A stretch of DNA of 22,096 nt from CALBLZ01 sp041917855 (GTDB taxonomy: Bacteria; Patescibacteriota; UBA1384; CAILIB01). The position numbers and the translations under genes were made by a program. The notes beneath the pieces were generated by a model, which was not told the DNA's origin, searched no databases, and saw only the letters and a program-made list of their open reading frames with translations. The stretch spans positions 1 through 22,096 of the forward strand of contig JAYRWT010000076.1 in NCBI GenBank assembly GCA_041917855.1, in the 5' to 3' direction. Each line of letters begins with the position of its first letter. Position 1 is the stretch's first letter. Below, piece by piece: positions 1 to 7,433 of this stretch.

Positions 1-1
1 T

Positions 2-517
2 GAGGGCCGAATTGTGGTAGCGGGGCGTGATATAACTCTACTCAAACGACGTGAGCTTCCCTACTACCGCCGTAAGGTGGGTGTGGTCTTTCAGGATTAT
101 CGCCTACTACCTACGCGTACCGTATACGAAAATGTTGCCTTTGCCCTAGAGGTAGCCGGCTTACCAACACGTGATATTAAGGAGCGTGTTGAGATTATCC
201 TAGAAACCGTTGGCATGCTGCATAAGGCAAAAAATTTTCCACCTGAGCTTTCTGGTGGTGAGCAGCAGCGTGTGGCCATTGCCCGAGCCCTGGTGCATGA
301 CCCGAAAATTTTGATCGCCGACGAGCCAACAGGCAACCTTGATCCAGTGAATACCTGGGAAATTATTGAGCTGCTCTACAAGATCAACCGCTCGGGTACC
401 ATGGTGATTCTGGCTACACATGATCGAGAGATAGTTGATGCCCTCAAGCGCCGGGTAATTACCTTACGTGAGGGCCAGCTCGTAGCTGATCAAGAGAAAG
501 GCACCTACCTAGTATGA
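2..517 (+). CDS. ftsE: Cell division ATP-binding protein FtsE (5' truncated)
   Basis: ABC-type ATPase that pairs with FtsX at the membrane to drive peptidoglycan hydrolases during division or elongation. The visible part holds the Q-loop (VVFQDYRLL), the ABC signature (LSGGEQQRV), Walker B (ILIADEPTGNLD) and the H-loop (LATHD). The Walker A P-loop is absent because the gene begins before the window: the frame is open to the left edge, and the residues before the GTG at 14 (EGRI) already align with FtsE, so that GTG is not the start. The stop is TGA. FtsE rather than a generic ABC ATPase is supported by the LSGGEQQRVAIARAL/DEPTGNLD spacing, the short C-terminus and ftsX next on the same strand. 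The 139-nt gap to ftsX is unusual, since the two genes normally abut or overlap. Confidence 0.95.
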   Translation, partial: EGRIVVAGRDITLLKRRELPYYRRKVGVVFQDYRLLPTRTVYENVAFALEVAGLPTRDIKERVEIILETVGMLHKAKNFPPELSGGEQQRVAIARALVHDPKILIADEPTGNLDPVNTWEIIELLYKINRSGTMVILATHDREIVDALKRRVITLREGQLVADQEKGTYLV

Positions 518-637
518 AATCTGTTTCTTTTTGCCATATTTTCCGTCTGAACCATCGCTCCTTGCGCACCGCAGCGCAAGTGCGCCCTGCTGCGGAGCAT
601 GCTTCTTCCTTAAATCTGACTAAAAAGAAACAGATTT
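517..637. repeat. Structured inverted-repeat element in the ftsE-ftsX spacer
   Basis: A perfect 16-bp inverted repeat bounds this element: AAATCTGTTTCTTTTT at 517-532 and its exact complement at 622-637. The 89 nt between hold further nested pairings: CTTGCGC (561-567) with GCGCAAG (574-580), CCGCAGC (569-575) with GCTGCGG (589-595), and GCGCAC (564-569) with GTGCGC (580-585); these exclude one another. CAGATTT of the right arm (631-637) can also pair with AAATCTG at 612-618, giving an alternative small hairpin. The left arm starts on the last base of the ftsE stop codon. No U-tract follows the GC-rich stems, so a simple terminator is unlikely. It could be a regulatory leader RNA, an mRNA-processing or stabilising hairpin, or a MITE-like insertion; no target-site duplication is seen. 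Confidence 0.75.
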
Positions 638-647
638 CTGACGTCAG
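638..647. promoter_or_regulatory. 10-bp palindrome CTGACGTCAG upstream of ftsX
   Basis: A perfect palindrome lies between the right arm of the inverted repeat and the ftsX ATG, ending 9 nt before the start codon. Its core TGACGTCA recurs at 2901-2908 upstream of the S41 protease gene, and the longer string TTCTGACGTCA is shared exactly by both places. It could be a DNA operator or part of the ftsX leader; no binding protein can be named. Confidence 0.4.
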
Positions 648-656
648 TTACCAATT

Positions 657-1610
657 ATGATGATTAACCTAAGCCGCATTCTGCTCTTTGGCGTTCGCGC
701 CTTTAGGCGCAACCTCTTGCTCTCTGTGGTCGCTATTATTACTCTCACAGCCACTCTGATGACCCTGAGCCTATTTGTACTAGCCGATGCCATGGCTCGC
801 CAACAGTACTCAGAGTCGGACAAAAAGATTAACTACATCATCTTCCTGGAAGACGCAGCTACTGATCGTGACATTGAGCTGCTCACGGCTGATGTACGCA
901 GTCGCAGCGGTATAAAAGATGTTGTCTACCATTCAAAGGATGAGGTTAGGCAGCGCTTTGAAGATTTGTTCAGCGATGTGCCACAGTTGGTTGGTATCAT
1001 TACCGATCGCAGCAATCCTCTGCCACGTGAGCTGGAGGTTACGTTTGTCAATCCGCAGAGTATTAGTGATTTTGACTCAATCGCCAAGAAAGATCAGTAC
1101 AAGAGCGTTATTTTGCGTACTAGCTATCAGGATAATAAGCAGCAAATAGAGTTTTACTTAGAGCGTGCTCGTTTTGTGCGTACGCTCGGTATTAGCTTTG
1201 CTGCCATCTATTTCCTGGTAGCTATGATCGTAGTCTTTAACACAATTCGCCTGACCATTCACTCACGCCGTGATGAAATAGAAATTATGCGCTTAGTAGG
1301 TGCGGCTCCTGGTTTTATTCGCGGACCGTTCTTGGTGGAGGGTATCCTGTACGGTACGCTTAGCGCGCTCTTTGCCTCACTGCTGTCGTGGCCAATTTTG
1401 GTACAGCTGCGTGTGCTGGCAGAGCAAAGTATTGCCAGTGGTACCGATAATGCCTTTAGTGCCATCTTCGGATCTTCGTTTGCGGCCGGTCAGTCATCTT
1501 CAATCACTGGCCTGCTCTCGTACCTCTTTGTGCTACAAATTTCAGCAGGGTTAATTCTTGGTGTAGTCTGCAGCTTTGCAGCCATTCGTAGGCACTTGAA
1601 AGATTCATGA
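657..1610 (+). CDS. ftsX: Cell division protein FtsX
   Basis: Membrane partner of FtsE; it carries the signal of cytoplasmic ATP hydrolysis to a wall hydrolase outside. The 317-aa protein has the family topology: a short cytoplasmic N-terminus, a first membrane helix (about 20-43), an external domain (about 44-172, containing the typical NPLPRELEV stretch), then three helices (about 173-196, 225-250 and 288-310). The cytoplasmic loop after helix 2 holds RRDEIEIMRLVGA, characteristic of FtsX/MacB-type permeases. Length is normal. Two ATG codons lie in tandem (657 and 660) and neither has a clear Shine-Dalgarno sequence. The stop overlaps the next gene's ATG by 4 nt (ATGA, 1607-1610), so the downstream coiled-coil protein is probably translationally coupled and is the expected FtsX client. 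Confidence 0.95.
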   Translation: MMINLSRILLFGVRAFRRNLLLSVVAIITLTATLMTLSLFVLADAMARQQYSESDKKINYIIFLEDAATDRDIELLTADVRSRSGIKDVVYHSKDEVRQRFEDLFSDVPQLVGIITDRSNPLPRELEVTFVNPQSISDFDSIAKKDQYKSVILRTSYQDNKQQIEFYLERARFVRTLGISFAAIYFLVAMIVVFNTIRLTIHSRRDEIEIMRLVGAAPGFIRGPFLVEGILYGTLSALFASLLSWPILVQLRVLAEQSIASGTDNAFSAIFGSSFAAGQSSSITGLLSYLFVLQISAGLILGVVCSFAAIRRHLKDS

Positions 1611-2917
1611 GCCTGACATATACTACGAGCACAATGCAATTGCCATCATGTTTATTGCGTTTTTTCTCTGCTTTTCTTGCTACAACTACCCTGGTAGCTC
1701 CTGTCCTCTCTCTTGTTGTAGTAGCTAGGCCTCAGACGGTTGAGGCTGCGGTTAACTGTAATGTAATCACTCAGGCCAACAAGGTTCAGTGTGATAAGTT
1801 GGCACAGCAAAAGCGGGAAGAAGCCGCCGCCGCTGCCGCTGAGGCAGCACGTAAGAAAACTATCTCTGATAAGGCAGCAGCCGCTGTAAAAAGTCTTAAT
1901 TCCCAAATCTCCGAAACTCAAGACTTACTTGAAAATACCCAGCTTCAGATTGATGAAACTCGTGCCGAGATTGGTAAGCAAAACCAGAGCATTGCCGAAC
2001 TTGAGTCGAGTTTAAGCCGCCTGCAGTCTCAGCAGGATGCACTCGTGCGTTACATGTATGTTGTGCGCCAGGCAAGTTCTGGCGACCTAGATATACTCGC
2101 TAACGAGGGAGTAAGTTCAGCCGCTAGAAATAAAGCCCAGTTTACTGCGCTGGTTAAATCTGTAGCGGCTATATACGCGCAGACCACCCAGGCCAAAATG
2201 GCAGTGCAGGCCAGCAAAGATCAATCTGAGCGCAAGAATGCCGAACTCAGCTTGCTGCAGTCTCAGCAGCAAGATCAACAGCGTTCACTCTCGAGTGCTA
2301 AGTACAGTCAGCAGCTGCTACAGCGAAATGCTGAAGCTGCAGTTAAAGACCTAGAGGCCCAAGCCGCCGCCGCAAAGGCCCAAGCTGCTCTTATTGCAGA
2401 GAGAATCAATCGCCTCGTCTCAATTACCAACTGGGGTAGTCAAATTGTTTCTTCTAACGATTCTAGTTGGTACTACACACAGACAGGTAATCAAACCAGA
2501 CTGGGTAACAGTTGGGAGACAGTAAACAATTCAGGTTGTTTGATTACCTCTATTGCTATGGTTTCTACCTACTACGGCACAGCCATTAGCCCAACCTGGA
2601 TGGCCACACGTGCCAGCTTTACCTACCAAGGTTACTACTACTGGGGTACGCCATCTAACCTTGGTGTAAGCCTGCGCCCCTATGGTGGCACCGGTATAAA
2701 CTGGGGAGTTGTGCAGGGTGAGCTCGACGCTGGACGACCAGTTATCGTGAGTATTTACCTCCCCTCAGTTGGGGCGGTAAACTCAGACGGTTCCTCTCAC
2801 TACATTGTTATCCGAGGTCGTTCGGGTGATAAATATCTTATGCATGATCCGATTGGCGACGGACGTGGGTATAATATGAACCAGGTCCGTTCGATGATTC
2901 TGACGTCACCGAGGTAA
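1607..2917 (+). CDS. Secreted coiled-coil protein with C39-like papain-fold domain, candidate FtsEX-dependent wall hydrolase
   Basis: 436 aa. An N-terminal hydrophobic signal region (about 12-40) is followed by a likely cleavage area near TVEAA. Residues about 65-270 are Ala/Gln/Glu-rich heptad-like coiled coil, as in PcsB, CwlO and EnvC. The C-terminal domain (about 275-436) resembles the Peptidase_C39_2 group: NSGCLITSIAMV places the candidate nucleophile at Cys311, SSHYIVIRG gives His398, and LMHDPIGDG gives Asp414. Coiled coil plus hydrolase is the known design of FtsEX-activated enzymes, but those carry CHAP, NlpC/P60 or LytM domains; a C39-like domain in this slot is unusual. The overlap with ftsX supports the partnership. 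The alternative start at ATG 1634 would also leave a signal peptide. The substrate (peptide cross-bridge or protein) cannot be read from sequence. Confidence 0.8.
   Translation: MSLTYTTSTMQLPSCLLRFFSAFLATTTLVAPVLSLVVVARPQTVEAAVNCNVITQANKVQCDKLAQQKREEAAAAAAEAARKKTISDKAAAAVKSLNSQISETQDLLENTQLQIDETRAEIGKQNQSIAELESSLSRLQSQQDALVRYMYVVRQASSGDLDILANEGVSSAARNKAQFTALVKSVAAIYAQTTQAKMAVQASKDQSERKNAELSLLQSQQQDQQRSLSSAKYSQQLLQRNAEAAVKDLEAQAAAAKAQAALIAERINRLVSITNWGSQIVSSNDSSWYYTQTGNQTRLGNSWETVNNSGCLITSIAMVSTYYGTAISPTWMATRASFTYQGYYYWGTPSNLGVSLRPYGGTGINWGVVQGELDAGRPVIVSIYLPSVGAVNSDGSSHYIVIRGRSGDKYLMHDPIGDGRGYNMNQVRSMILTSPR
2898..2908. promoter_or_regulatory. Second TTCTGACGTCA site, upstream of the S41 protease gene
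   Basis: This 11-mer is identical to 636-646 before ftsX and contains the palindrome TGACGTCA. It lies in the last codons of the hydrolase gene, 36 nt before the protease ATG, so part of its sequence is constrained by coding. I noticed no third copy. A shared operator for the wall genes is possible; chance is not excluded. Confidence 0.3.
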
Positions 2918-2944
2918 CGACCGACATACAAGTAACGAACGAGC

Positions 2945-4216
2945 ATGAAGACATCGACTGCGGTTCAACGTGGCTACTTAGTTTTTCTTGTTTCACTGTT
3001 AAGCGTCTTGCTGCTAGCTGGCGCGGCCGGTACAGGCTACCTGGTTGGTAAGCGGTCCGACACCCCGGCTACTGCTGCAAATGCCAGCCTAGATGCAGAT
3101 GCAGCAACGCTTGCTAAAAGCATAGATCTCTCCAACTTTTGGCATTCTTGGAGCACCCTGAACGACAAGTTTTACGGTGAGCTCAGTACCGATAAGCGCG
3201 TTGATGGTGCGATCGGGGGTATGGTTGCAGGTCTTGGTGATCCGTACACCGTGTACTTAGCACCAAAGCAAAATAAAATTTTTAAATCGACTATTGAAGG
3301 AAAATTTGGTGGCATTGGTGCCGAGCTAGAGATTCGCAACAATCTACTAACCATTGTTGCACCACTGCAGGGTACGCCCGCAGAAAAGGTTGGGTTAAAG
3401 GCAGGTGATGTCATCTTAAAAATCGACGGCAACTCGGTAGAAAAAATGAGCTTTGTGGACGCCATCGATATGATTCGCGGGGAGAAGGGTACTAAGGTTA
3501 CCCTAAACATTGCACGAGCAGATAGCGAAGCACCATTTGATCTTGAGCTGGTGCGCGACACAATTACGATTAAGAGCGCGAAAGAAGACGACAGCTGGAA
3601 TAACCCAACCTACGGGTATATCCGCATCAATCAGTTTGGTGACGACACGGCCGAGATTTTTAAAAATTACGTAACCAAGATCACCACTGAGGGTAAAAAA
3701 GGACTGATTGTAGATCTGCGCAATAATCCTGGCGGACTAGTAAATAAAGCCGTAGATATGGTTGGCATGCTGATTCCAGACACGATCAAAAGTGACGACA
3801 AGAACTTGGCTGAACGAGTAGTGCTTAAAGAGGTATACAAGAGTAAGCCAGAAGATGTATACCGTGCCACAAACAAAACAATTGCACCTACCCTACCTAT
3901 TGTTGTGCTTTTGAACGAAGGCAGTGCATCAGCCTCAGAAATCTTTGCCGGTGCTTTGCGAGACTACGGTCGTGCTACCCTGGTTGGCACCAAGAGCTTT
4001 GGTAAGGGCAGTGTGCAAGACCTGGTTCCACTTAAGAATGGTGGTAGTATTAAAGTGACCGTCGCTCACTGGTTTACGCCAAAGGGGGTAGAAATTAATG
4101 GCAAGGGCATTCAGCCTGACGTTGCCGTCACCCTAGGCAAAACTGAGACCATCTCTACAAGTGACGCGCAGGTACTCAAGGCACTTGAGCTTCTCAAGGC
4201 CGGTTTACAGAAGTAA
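2945..4216 (+). CDS. C-terminal processing peptidase, S41 family (CtpA-like)
   Basis: 423-aa serine protease, membrane-anchored with its catalytic part outside the cytoplasm. An N-terminal membrane helix lies at about 11-34, then a helical region (about 60-118), a PDZ domain (about 119-195; GGIGAELEI ... GLKAGDVILKIDG), and the S41 core (about 220-400). NEGSASASE and SFGKGSVQ fit the Ser/Lys dyad: Ser329 and Lys354, the 25-residue spacing of E. coli Prc. The GLIVDLRNNPGG strand and GKGIQPDV ending are family hallmarks. CtpA/Prc proteases trim or degrade envelope proteins, including wall hydrolases in some proteobacteria, so its place 27 nt after a putative hydrolase is suggestive. No convincing Shine-Dalgarno precedes the ATG. 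Confidence 0.95.
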   Translation: MKTSTAVQRGYLVFLVSLLSVLLLAGAAGTGYLVGKRSDTPATAANASLDADAATLAKSIDLSNFWHSWSTLNDKFYGELSTDKRVDGAIGGMVAGLGDPYTVYLAPKQNKIFKSTIEGKFGGIGAELEIRNNLLTIVAPLQGTPAEKVGLKAGDVILKIDGNSVEKMSFVDAIDMIRGEKGTKVTLNIARADSEAPFDLELVRDTITIKSAKEDDSWNNPTYGYIRINQFGDDTAEIFKNYVTKITTEGKKGLIVDLRNNPGGLVNKAVDMVGMLIPDTIKSDDKNLAERVVLKEVYKSKPEDVYRATNKTIAPTLPIVVLLNEGSASASEIFAGALRDYGRATLVGTKSFGKGSVQDLVPLKNGGSIKVTVAHWFTPKGVEINGKGIQPDVAVTLGKTETISTSDAQVLKALELLKAGLQK

Positions 4217-4226
4217 CTTTAGGGAT

Positions 4227-6821
4227 ATGCCTAGCCCACTCGATGCTGACGAGCCACAAACTCAAGTAGACCCTGCTAAAGTTAATCCTTTTGCTGCCCA
4301 AATGGCCGCCAAGGCTGCCAGTACCAGTTCTGTGGCACCTACAGATACACCGGTAGGAGCAAGCAGTAACCTAGCTGTGCCACCTCCAATCATCCCTAGT
4401 ACTTCCTCGGGTAGTGCGGGTACAGCCACCGGAGCAGCTACGGCAAGTATGACGAGTGGTCTTACCCGAGAAGAGCTATTGCGACAGGCTGCGGAAGCGC
4501 CTGCTACTAGTTTTAGGTTGCCTGGTAGCATGGAAAGCTCAACATCAGCTGTGAGTAGTGAGCCTGCTACGAGTAGTGCGCCACCTGTGAGTAGTACGAC
4601 AGTTGAGTTTGCTCCTGCTCCGAGCACAGCCATGCCCGAACCACAGCCAGAACCGATCGAGCCGTTTGTGCGACCAGCCACACTCGCGCCACAACCTGAG
4701 ACGACTGTGCCTGCTCCAGTCACTGCTTCTACTTCCACTCCTGCAATTGATCTGCCGTTTTTGGCTGCCCCAGCGACTAAGGTTGCACCACCGATAATTC
4801 CTGAAGCAGAAAAAAGACAAGAGGAATTTGCACCACTCGATATCGATGAGCCTGTTGCGCCACCGATCGGGCCAACCTTTGCACCAGTCGCTCCGCCTTT
4901 ACAGCCAGCTGCTATGCCCGGCATGCCACAGCGGCCAGCTATGAACACCTTGCCTCCTGTAGTGACACCATTAGATGTTGCTACAGCGGTGCCAACCGGC
5001 ACAATGAATACTGCGCCAAGTACGGTATCTGCGCCATTGAGCAATTCAGGCTTTTCAGCCAGTCCGCTTGACGATGTTGCTCCACCACCACCAGGTTTGC
5101 AGCAGCGTAGTGCCGCCACGCTTGATACACCAATACCCTTAGGCGGCAGCCTATCGCGCCAGCCGCGGCGAGGTTTTTCTGGTGGCATGGTAGCATTGGT
5201 TTCAGTTGTTCTACTACTGATTCTTTCAGGTATTGGCTATGTAATGGCAAGTAACGGTACTGAAGTTCCGGTTTTTTACAGTATGGTGTCTGGGTTACCT
5301 CGAGGCGGAGTTAATACTAATGCTAAGGCCCAGGCATTTGTAGCTGCGCGTACCCGCTACTCGTTTACTGCCGAAGTTAGCCTAAAACAGGAGGCGAATA
5401 GCGCGGCGTCTCCATCTCCCTCTGCTTCGGCAACTGCTAGTGCCACCTCAAGTATTTTTACTCAGAACAGCGATCAAGACGTAAAACTAACTACGCTAGA
5501 AGCAAAGTTTATTGAGCCAAGTGAGTACAGCAATAAGGGAACTGCACTACTATCCAAGATTGAAGTTACGCCAAATAAGTTACCCAAGACCATTACTGCT
5601 GGTCAAAAAGTTGTACTTGCGGCCAACGCAGGCACAGCCAGCCAGGTTAGTCCATCACCAACAGTAAGCGCTAGTGGTGCGCCAATTTTTACTAGTTCGC
5701 CTACGGCTCAAACTTCGCCGACTACTAGTCCAGCGGCGTCTGCATCACCAACCATATCACCTACGGTCTCGCCGTCTGTGTCGCCAAGTAGTTTGCCGAG
5801 CAGCTCTTCCTCTATGAATACAAGTGGAGACGGTAAGCAGACCGCGGGCACTGCGCTTGCCTGGGTGAATGCCACCGACCAAACAAAGTCACTTGTTGCT
5901 GCCTCTGTAGAAGATATTCGTCGTACCCTGGCTGCCCCAGTACTCATTCCGGTGTCACTTGAGAGTATTTTGCGGGCTAGTCAGAGTCAGATAGCTTCGG
6001 AAAAGCGCACGAATAACGGCAAAAGTTTTACTGCCTACATCTTTATTGCTGACCCCGCAGCCATTGAGGACTATTTCCCAGAGGGGGCAGTAATCAGTGA
6101 CGTGCAAACTGGTGTGCAGTACGAGTGGCATACTAACATTCCATACGACGCACAGCTACGTGCCACGGTAAAGTACAAGGAAAATACCTACAGCTACTAC
6201 ATACGCTACTTGGTAAAGGATTTCGATAAGCAGATTGATACGGTGAATAGTAATGAGCTCAACAAAATTACAACTCTCGGCGAAGCAACGGCTAGTAAGG
6301 GGCTCAACGCCTACATTGGAGGAATGGGTATGTTCTTGCGAGGCGTGCCGAGCAATCTGACCAATAGTGAGCTGCAGCGCCAAGAAGAATCTACAAACAT
6401 GGCCTTCCCTATAACGCCATCAGGTAAGGGTATTACCCAAAAGATAGCAAAGATTACCACTACGCCGCCCGTGGCTGTGCAACCTGCTAGTACAGAGGCT
6501 AAAGCACGCGATGCTCAACGCATTAAAGATCTAGAAGATATGAAGAAAGCTCTTGCTGAGTACAAAAAATTGAAAGGCGCCTACCCACTATCAAGTGGTA
6601 CTAGCCTGGATCAGGCTGGCACGCTCGATGCACTACTAGCGGCTCTCGTGCCCACCTATCTGACCAAGCTGCCGATTGATCCAACTACTGATACTTACTG
6701 GTATGCCTACCAATCTAACGGTACAACCTACAGGCTTACCGCAGCTGTTGAGGACTTTACCACCACGGGCGCAATTAAGGTTGGTACTACCTTTGCCTAT
6801 ATAGAGGTAACCGGCCAATAG
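4227..6821 (+). CDS. Large single-pass membrane protein, Pro/Ser-rich, with C-terminal pilin-head-like domain
   Basis: 864 aa from the ATG at 4227, which sits 10 nt after the protease stop. The same frame is open back to 4161, but that would overlap the protease C-terminus, so 4227 is preferred. Residues about 1-318 are Pro/Ala/Thr/Ser-rich and probably disordered in the cytoplasm. A membrane helix at about 319-341 follows a basic RQPRRG, which predicts an external C-terminal half. That half begins with RYSFTAEVSL, has two Ser/Pro tracts (nt about 5398-5455 and 5640-5823), then a folded region rich in beta-type residues (about 540-720). Residues 757-864 (EAKARDAQRIKDLEDMKKAL ... KGAYP ... LVPTYLTKLPIDP) closely resemble the head of CPR type IV pilins/pseudopilins, without the hydrophobic N-terminal helix or a prepilin cleavage site. 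Role unknown; a surface or wall-associated structural protein is my inference. Confidence 0.7.
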   Translation: MPSPLDADEPQTQVDPAKVNPFAAQMAAKAASTSSVAPTDTPVGASSNLAVPPPIIPSTSSGSAGTATGAATASMTSGLTREELLRQAAEAPATSFRLPGSMESSTSAVSSEPATSSAPPVSSTTVEFAPAPSTAMPEPQPEPIEPFVRPATLAPQPETTVPAPVTASTSTPAIDLPFLAAPATKVAPPIIPEAEKRQEEFAPLDIDEPVAPPIGPTFAPVAPPLQPAAMPGMPQRPAMNTLPPVVTPLDVATAVPTGTMNTAPSTVSAPLSNSGFSASPLDDVAPPPPGLQQRSAATLDTPIPLGGSLSRQPRRGFSGGMVALVSVVLLLILSGIGYVMASNGTEVPVFYSMVSGLPRGGVNTNAKAQAFVAARTRYSFTAEVSLKQEANSAASPSPSASATASATSSIFTQNSDQDVKLTTLEAKFIEPSEYSNKGTALLSKIEVTPNKLPKTITAGQKVVLAANAGTASQVSPSPTVSASGAPIFTSSPTAQTSPTTSPAASASPTISPTVSPSVSPSSLPSSSSSMNTSGDGKQTAGTALAWVNATDQTKSLVAASVEDIRRTLAAPVLIPVSLESILRASQSQIASEKRTNNGKSFTAYIFIADPAAIEDYFPEGAVISDVQTGVQYEWHTNIPYDAQLRATVKYKENTYSYYIRYLVKDFDKQIDTVNSNELNKITTLGEATASKGLNAYIGGMGMFLRGVPSNLTNSELQRQEESTNMAFPITPSGKGITQKIAKITTTPPVAVQPASTEAKARDAQRIKDLEDMKKALAEYKKLKGAYPLSSGTSLDQAGTLDALLAALVPTYLTKLPIDPTTDTYWYAYQSNGTTYRLTAAVEDFTTTGAIKVGTTFAYIEVTGQ

Positions 6822-6830
6822 TGCTATACT
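6822..6830 (+). promoter_or_regulatory. Extended -10 promoter element upstream of lemA
   Basis: TGcTATACT matches the extended -10 consensus and falls directly after the preceding gene's stop codon. The -35 position 17 nt upstream (TAGAGG) is poor. Transcription would start near 6837, giving a leader of about 20 nt before the lemA ATG at 6858. It fits a new transcription unit for lemA-htpX and the genes after them. Confidence 0.5.
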
Positions 6831-6857
6831 CCAGCCTAGATCACTAAGTATACATAT

Positions 6858-7415
6858 ATGACTATTCTTTGGATTGTTATTGCCGTCGTTGTAGTTGTTG
6901 GTCTTTGGTTGATCATGGCCTACAACGGATTGATTCGTTCCCGTAACCAGGTTGATGAGGCATGGAGTGATATTGACGTACAGCTAAAGCGTCGTCATGA
7001 CCTGATTCCAAATCTTGTTGAGTCGGTGAAAGGCTATATTAAGCAAGAGAAAGAGGTGCTCGAGAATGTGACCAAGGCGCGTGCCGAGGCTGTGGCCGCT
7101 GGCAGCCAAGGCATGAAAGGCATGGAGAAAGCAGAGAACATGCTGACTGAGGCCCTGCGTAGCGTATTTGCTGTTGCTGAAAACTACCCAGATCTTAAGT
7201 CTTCGGAAAACTTCATGCAGCTTTCCAGTGAAGTGACTGACACCGAGAACAAGATTATGGCCTCTCGCCGTTTTTACAACGCTAATGTACGTGATTTCAA
7301 TACAAAGCAAGAGACCATCCCAACCAGCATTTTTGCCAAGTCCATGGGCTTTGCCAAGCGCGAGTTCTTTGAGGCTGAAGAAGCTGAGCGCGCCAACGTT
7401 AAGATTGCGTTCTAA
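6858..7415 (+). CDS. lemA: LemA family protein
   Basis: 185 aa with the standard LemA layout: one N-terminal membrane helix (about 3-23), then a helical-bundle domain beginning YNGLIRSRNQVDEAWSDIDV, the most conserved segment of the family, followed by QLKRRHDLIPNLV and, near the end, RRFYNANVRDFNTK and FAKREFFEAEE. LemA proteins are membrane-bound with an extracytoplasmic bundle; their biochemical role is poorly known. Close pairing with HtpX (the stop is 18 nt before its ATG) is common in bacteria and points to membrane-protein quality control. Length is typical. A likely promoter lies at 6822-6830. Confidence 0.96.
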   Translation: MTILWIVIAVVVVVGLWLIMAYNGLIRSRNQVDEAWSDIDVQLKRRHDLIPNLVESVKGYIKQEKEVLENVTKARAEAVAAGSQGMKGMEKAENMLTEALRSVFAVAENYPDLKSSENFMQLSSEVTDTENKIMASRRFYNANVRDFNTKQETIPTSIFAKSMGFAKREFFEAEEAERANVKIAF

Positions 7416-7433
7416 TCAGGGGTTGCCACTGGC

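Noticed and set aside
4161..4226. Upstream extension of the 864-aa protein to the ATG at 4161
   Set aside because: It would overlap the protease coding end by 56 nt with residues unlike a conserved start; ATG 4227 just after the stop is more natural.
4262..5188. 308-codon open frame on the minus strand opposite the Pro/Ser-rich region
   Set aside because: It is a shadow of low-complexity codons in the real gene; its Gly/Ala/Val-rich translation has no recognisable domain.
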